A stretch of 10,247 nt of DNA from Lactobacillaceae bacterium. Its GTDB lineage: Bacteria > Bacillota > Bacilli > Lactobacillales > Lactobacillaceae. The notes under the pieces were generated by a model. That model made no database searches and was not told the DNA's origin. It saw only the letters and a program-made list of their open reading frames with translations. The stretch is taken from positions 1 through 10,247 of the forward strand of contig JAISIV010000036.1 of the NCBI GenBank assembly GCA_031261865.1, in the 5' to 3' direction. The position numbers were made by a program, and so were the translations under genes. Shown here piece by piece: positions 6,151 to 10,247 of the stretch; position 1 is the stretch's first letter; each line of letters starts with the position of its first letter.

Positions 6151-7151
6151 TGTCTGAATTACAACTACTTTGGTTCGTACTAATTGGAGTTTTGTTTGCA
6201 GGATTCTTCTTTCTTGAAGGATACGATTTCGGTGTTGGTATGCAATTTATCACCAATGCCCACACCAAAGAAGAAAGAGAACAACTTTATAGCTCGATCG
6301 GACCTAACTGGGATGCTAACGAAGTTTGGCTATTGACTGCCGGTGGTGCCATGTTTGCTTCTTTCCCGTTCTGGTATGCTTCATTATTCTCTGGTTTTTA
6401 CATCATGCTTTTCATCGTTTTGATTGCATTGATTTTCAGAGCAGCTTCCTTCGAATTCCGTGATCAAGTTCAAAAATACGTTTCTCAACGTGCTTGGGAA
6501 AGAACTATCGGTATCAGTAGTTTCGTTGCTCCATTTTTCTTAGGTATGATTTTTACTGCAATGGTTAAGGGAATGCCAATCGATGCCCATGGTGACATTT
6601 ACGGTGGCTTTTTCGACTACGTGAATATCTATTCTCTAGTTGGTGGAGTGGCAGTTGCTCTTATGAGTTACATCCATGGTTTGAATTTCACTAAGTTGAA
6701 AGTTGAAGGCCGTCTATATGATGTAGCAACAAAACAACTTAAGTTCGCATATCCTTTACTAATTGCGGGTGAAGCGTTGTTTGCAGTATTAACATTCTTC
6801 ATGACTGATTTGTTCCAAAACAATCCCGTTTGGGAATTCATCATTTGCCCAGTGATTGTAGTAACGACTTTGTTAAGTTGGTTTGCCTCAGCTAAAGGTA
6901 AAGAAGGTTTTGCTTTTGTTACTTCTGGTTTAATTCTTGCCGAATTAGTTGCTTTCTTGTTTGCAGGTTTGTTCCCACGTGTCATGGTTGGAAATAATCC
7001 AAAGTTCAGTATTTTAATTGAAAACGCCTCAAGTTCTACTTATACTCTTCAAGTTATGTCGATTGTAGTGTTGATCGCTTTGCCAATCACTCTGGCTTAC
7101 CAAATTTGGAGTTTCGTAGTCTTTGCCCGTCGTTTCAAATCGAGTAAATAA
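6150..7151 (+). CDS. cydB: Cytochrome bd oxidase subunit II
   Basis: CydB is the second structural subunit of the bd oxidase. It pairs with CydA in the membrane and is needed for stable haem binding. The 333-residue protein has about eight or nine hydrophobic segments. Family blocks are near the N-terminus: FLEGYDFGVGM (22-31) and GPNWDANEVWL (51-61), the latter containing the conserved Trp-Asp pair (W57/D58 in E. coli), followed by GGAMFASFPFWYA and FRAASFEFR. The length is somewhat shorter than the E. coli protein (about 379), in line with Gram-positive CydB. The start codon shares one base with the cydA stop (TAATG), and AAAGGAG at 6136-6142 is well placed, so the two subunits are probably made in step. 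The next gene begins two bases after the stop. Confidence 0.96.
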   Translation: MSELQLLWFVLIGVLFAGFFFLEGYDFGVGMQFITNAHTKEEREQLYSSIGPNWDANEVWLLTAGGAMFASFPFWYASLFSGFYIMLFIVLIALIFRAASFEFRDQVQKYVSQRAWERTIGISSFVAPFFLGMIFTAMVKGMPIDAHGDIYGGFFDYVNIYSLVGGVAVALMSYIHGLNFTKLKVEGRLYDVATKQLKFAYPLLIAGEALFAVLTFFMTDLFQNNPVWEFIICPVIVVTTLLSWFASAKGKEGFAFVTSGLILAELVAFLFAGLFPRVMVGNNPKFSILIENASSSTYTLQVMSIVVLIALPITLAYQIWSFVVFARRFKSSK

Positions 7152-7153
7152 TT

Positions 7154-8863
7154 ATGTTTGATAAAAGTATTTTTAAGTTACCTAAAATAAATACTTTGTT
7201 TTTGAAGCTTGCAGTGCTGAGTACATTGCAAGCTTTTGCTATTATTTTAGGTTCTCTTAGTTTAAGTGAAAGTATTGTCATTTTTTGGACAAACTTCAAA
7301 AAAGAGAATATTCCAAGTTCGATTATTCTATTCTTGGCCCTCACGGTGGTCGGGTTTAGTCTAAATTTTGGAATCGAGTATTTTAAGAATCTCACCGCGC
7401 AAAAATTTTCGAATGATTCGGTTGCTATCCTTCGCACAAAATTAGTCAATAAGGTTACTGAATTTGGTGAGTCAACTCCATTAGAATTAGGACGAGGACA
7501 CTTGCTAGAACTGCTTAACAGTGGTTTAAACCAGATTAAAACTTATTTTGAATTAATTTTCGTTAAAGTTATCGACTTAAGTATTACCCCTTGGGCCTTT
7601 TTGGTTTCCATGTTTTTCTTCGATTGGAAGTTAGCTTTATTCTTGTTATTGATATTTCCGGTCATCATCATTTTCTTCGTAATTTTAGGATTGGCTGCTC
7701 AAAGTAAAGCGGATGAGGAATATGCAAATTTCACTAAATTAAATAATCAATTTAATGACGTTTTGCACGGGCTGCAGACACTAAAACAATTGGGACTCGG
7801 TAGAGTCTTTGCTGAAAAAATCTACCAGACATCTGAAGATTACCGGAAGACAACCATGCGAACACTTCGTATTGCAATCACAAGTACTTTTGCTTTGGAT
7901 TTCTTTACAACTTTATCAATCGCCGTAATTGCTGTTTTTCTAGGCTTTAATTTAATAGACGGTAAGATCTCACTTTTCCCAGCATTGAGTTTTTTAATTT
8001 TGGCACCGCAGTATTTTCTTCCTTTGAGAAATTTTGCAGACGATTATCACGCCACTCTAGATGGAAAAAACGCCTATAAAGAAATTAGTGAAGTCGTTAG
8101 TGCGCCTAGCAACGTTGTGGATCAACTTTCGATTCCTAATTTAGATAAACAAATCGAACTTAGTGTTGTCAATTTTAACTATCAATATTTAAATTCTGAA
8201 TCCGGTCTATCTGAGATTTCTTTTGATATTCCAAAAAAAATGAAGGTTGGGATAGTTGGACTCTCAGGTTCCGGTAAGACTACTTTAATTAACAATATTG
8301 CTGGTCTCTTACCCGGTTTCGGTCAAGTAAAAATCAACGGCGCTAATACCGATACTTTTTTAAATAATGATTGGCGTAAAGAGATTGTCTACATTCCACA
8401 AAACCCCTTTTTGTTTTCTGGAACGATAAGAGACAACCTCAAATTAATTGATGATTCACTAACTGAACAAGAAATGGAACAAGCCTTAGCAGAGGCTGGG
8501 ATTGAAGATTTAGGTCTCGATTTCATTATTCAAGAATTCGCACAAAATCTTTCCGGCGGACAAGCTCAACGTGTCTCAATAGCTAAGGCTTTTCTCGCTA
8601 GTCAAAATAAACAGATTATCTTATTAGACGAACCAACGGCTCATTTGGATTTAGAGACTGAATTGTCAATCAAAAAATCGATGCTACGTTTGTTTAAAAA
8701 TAAGTTAGTCTTTTTTGCCACTCATCGTTTGCATTGGGTAAACAATTTCGATTATCTCTTAGTTATTAAGGATGGCCGAATAGTCGAACAAGGTAAACCG
8801 GCAGACTTAAAAAAGCAGACTAAAAGCTTCTTGAATCAAATGTTAAAGGAGAGCGAACTATGA
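7154..8863 (+). CDS. cydD: Thiol reductant ABC exporter, CydD-type subunit (often named CydC in Gram-positives)
   Basis: A 569-residue ABC half-transporter with an N-terminal six-helix membrane domain (about 1-330) and a C-terminal ATPase domain. In E. coli CydDC exports glutathione and cysteine, has also been linked to haem, and is required for cytochrome bd assembly. It is of the CydD rather than CydC type: the stretch TLKQLGLGRVFAEKIYQTSE, then DYRKTTMRTLR and FFTTLSIAVIAVFLGF, parallels E. coli CydD closely. ATPase motifs are complete: Walker A GLSGSGKT (369-376), Q-loop in YIPQNPFLF, signature LSGGQ (466-470), Walker B ILLDEP (489-494) and switch H524. Only two bases separate it from cydB, and the only Shine-Dalgarno-like sequence is a weak GAG near 7142, so translation probably depends on ribosomes ending cydB. 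Its stop overlaps the next start (ATGA). Confidence 0.93.
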   Translation: MFDKSIFKLPKINTLFLKLAVLSTLQAFAIILGSLSLSESIVIFWTNFKKENIPSSIILFLALTVVGFSLNFGIEYFKNLTAQKFSNDSVAILRTKLVNKVTEFGESTPLELGRGHLLELLNSGLNQIKTYFELIFVKVIDLSITPWAFLVSMFFFDWKLALFLLLIFPVIIIFFVILGLAAQSKADEEYANFTKLNNQFNDVLHGLQTLKQLGLGRVFAEKIYQTSEDYRKTTMRTLRIAITSTFALDFFTTLSIAVIAVFLGFNLIDGKISLFPALSFLILAPQYFLPLRNFADDYHATLDGKNAYKEISEVVSAPSNVVDQLSIPNLDKQIELSVVNFNYQYLNSESGLSEISFDIPKKMKVGIVGLSGSGKTTLINNIAGLLPGFGQVKINGANTDTFLNNDWRKEIVYIPQNPFLFSGTIRDNLKLIDDSLTEQEMEQALAEAGIEDLGLDFIIQEFAQNLSGGQAQRVSIAKAFLASQNKQIILLDEPTAHLDLETELSIKKSMLRLFKNKLVFFATHRLHWVNNFDYLLVIKDGRIVEQGKPADLKKQTKSFLNQMLKESEL

Positions 8864-10247
8864 AAAAATCCAAAACTTGGTTAAGTTCTTTGTTTGTTGG
8901 TAATAAAAAGAACTTGTTTTTATCCGGTTTCCTTTCTTTTATGATTACTTTTTCGACGTTGGCTTTGATGTTTGTATCTGGATATTTGATTTCGAGATCT
9001 GCTCAAAGGCCAGAAAATGTCTTGATGGTTTATGTACCGGTAGTTTTAACACGTGCATTCGGAATTTCTAGACCAGTATTTAGATATCTACAACGGTTGG
9101 TAAGTCATAACTGGGTGCTTCGATTGGTTTCTAAATTACGTCAAAAACTTTTTATTCTAGTTGAAAGCAATACCGACGTTATTAGCAAAAATCAAACCAC
9201 TGCAGAATCTTTTTCTCTACTCAATAACGACATAGATGAAATTCAAAATCTTTATTTGAGATCAATTTTTCCAACAATGGCTGGAATCTTGGTTTACATA
9301 TTCGTCCTAATTTTTATCGGTGCCTTCAATTTGCAATTATTAATTTTGTGGCTCATCGTCGTTATCTTAATTGGAATTGTTTTCCCAGTATTCATGTACG
9401 GATATATGAAGCCAAAAATATTCGATCAAAAAAATCGCCAACAATTTTACTTAGACGATAGTCAAGAATTGGTTGATGGTTTTTTTGAATGGCAGTTGTC
9501 TGGCAATTCTGAAAAAATTAAACACCGCACCCAACAGAGTTTTGAAAAACTAGGAAGCATTAAAGATAAAAATAAACAGATTGGTTTTAGAAGAGATTTA
9601 ATCGTAAATGTTGCCATTATTTTTGTCACCGCAATTACCGTAGCTTTAATTGGGAATGCAGCTCATGCGGGATCTATCGATGTCAACATGGTGGCCGCAT
9701 TTGGATTAGCCGCTATGTCAATCAATGATCTTTTCTTGTCGGTCAACACCGCCACTTCCGAAGCCCCTTATTATTCAGACAGTCTCCAGCGCTTAGAAAA
9801 GCTTCAAGAAAAAAAGGATGTTCGCGTGCTTTCTGAAAACAAGGATTACGACATCGAAATTAATGATTTAATTTTTTCCTATCCACAATCTTTTCCGCAG
9901 TTAAAAGATGTTAATTTATCGATTCCAGAAGGTCAAAAACTTGCAATTATTGGTCGTTCGGGTTCTGGCAAAACGACATTAATCAAATTAATCACCGGCG
10001 ACCTAAAACCTCAAAGGGGGTTAATCACTATAGGTGGCGAATCCACTTTAAGTGTTGATGAAATCGCCAGCGGAAAAATCGGTGTATTAGATCAAAAACC
10101 TTATTTATTTAACATGTCGATTGCTGAAAATCTAAGATTAATCAATCCAGAATTAACTAATCAACAAATAACTAAGTATCTTAAGCTAGCGGGCCTGGAC
10201 CAACTAATTAAGAATCTTCCTGACGGTATTAATACATCAGTCCAAGA
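8860..10247 (+). CDS. cydC: Thiol reductant ABC exporter, CydC-type subunit (3' end outside window; often named CydD in Gram-positives)
   Basis: The second ABC half-transporter, partner of the preceding one; 462 codons are present before the window ends. CydC-type features are SGYLISRSAQRP near residues 40-51, then VVLTRAFGISRPVFRYLQRL and VSHN, which correspond to the SGWFLSASA and TRTAGRYFERLVSHD regions of E. coli CydC. The membrane domain runs to about residue 315. The ATPase domain has Walker A GRSGSGKT (365-372) and a Q-loop glutamine at 412 (LDQKPYLF). The signature motif, Walker B and switch histidine lie beyond the window, so completeness cannot be judged. The ATG overlaps the upstream TGA (ATGA), and AAAGGAG at 8845-8851 is well placed, so expression is both coupled and independently supported. 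The heterodimer with the CydD-type subunit is inferred from E. coli. Confidence 0.93.
   Translation, partial: MKKSKTWLSSLFVGNKKNLFLSGFLSFMITFSTLALMFVSGYLISRSAQRPENVLMVYVPVVLTRAFGISRPVFRYLQRLVSHNWVLRLVSKLRQKLFILVESNTDVISKNQTTAESFSLLNNDIDEIQNLYLRSIFPTMAGILVYIFVLIFIGAFNLQLLILWLIVVILIGIVFPVFMYGYMKPKIFDQKNRQQFYLDDSQELVDGFFEWQLSGNSEKIKHRTQQSFEKLGSIKDKNKQIGFRRDLIVNVAIIFVTAITVALIGNAAHAGSIDVNMVAAFGLAAMSINDLFLSVNTATSEAPYYSDSLQRLEKLQEKKDVRVLSENKDYDIEINDLIFSYPQSFPQLKDVNLSIPEGQKLAIIGRSGSGKTTLIKLITGDLKPQRGLITIGGESTLSVDEIASGKIGVLDQKPYLFNMSIAENLRLINPELTNQQITKYLKLAGLDQLIKNLPDGINTSVQ

Noticed and set aside
6668..6985. Minus-strand open frame inside cydB
   Set aside because: It lies entirely within a strongly supported membrane protein gene and has no homology-like features.

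Overview
The window looks like a chromosomal segment of a lactic acid bacterium, most likely in the Leuconostocaceae group (Leuconostoc, Weissella, Oenococcus and relatives). The evidence is the low-to-moderate G+C with strong AGGAG-type ribosome binding sites, a surface protein opening with the KxYKxGKxW signal (KLYKSGKNW) typical of these bacteria, and a compact cydAB plus two-ABC-subunit operon as found in lactobacilli and leuconostocs. The genus cannot be fixed from the sequence alone; Oenococcus is a guess. All genes read on the + strand.

Layout. (1) Positions 1-447 are the C-terminal end of the ribosome-associated GTPase TypA/BipA. Its last codons form the first arm of a tandem palindromic repeat (434-543, period 48), followed by a strong intrinsic terminator (558-585). 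(2) Positions 600-1025 encode a small cupin whose start lies just behind that terminator with no Shine-Dalgarno. Positions 1098-2030 encode a 10-TM sugar transporter of the GRP (GlcU/RbsU) family. An imperfect hairpin with a T-tract follows. (3) Positions 2162-4633 encode an 823-residue exported, serine-rich surface protein: KxYKxGKxW signal, LysM, about 400 residues of Ser-rich stalk, and a C-terminal CAP-like (SEC10/PgrA) domain. Its stop codon lies in the loop of its own terminator. (4) From 4708 to the window end runs the cytochrome bd operon: cydA, cydB, then two ABC half-transporters of the CydD and CydC types, the last cut by the window end.

How the genes work together. CydA and CydB form the two-subunit quinol oxidase that reduces O2 to water. 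The CydDC heterodimer exports thiols (glutathione/cysteine in E. coli, and linked to haem) and is needed to assemble the oxidase. Junctions inside the operon overlap or nearly touch (TAATG, a 2-nt gap, ATGA), so translation is probably coupled. A good promoter (TTTACA-18-TATACT) drives it, with its -35 box beginning one base after the T-tract of the upstream terminator. The cupin and sugar transporter may share a transcript, but nothing in the window identifies their substrate. The LysM/Ser-rich/CAP protein is an independent unit, probably glycosylated and wall-bound.

No tRNA, rRNA, CRISPR array, insertion sequence or complete novel defence-like system was seen. The least-explained items are the palindromic repeat array at the end of typA, the apparently leaderless cupin start, and the architecture of the serine-rich protein.
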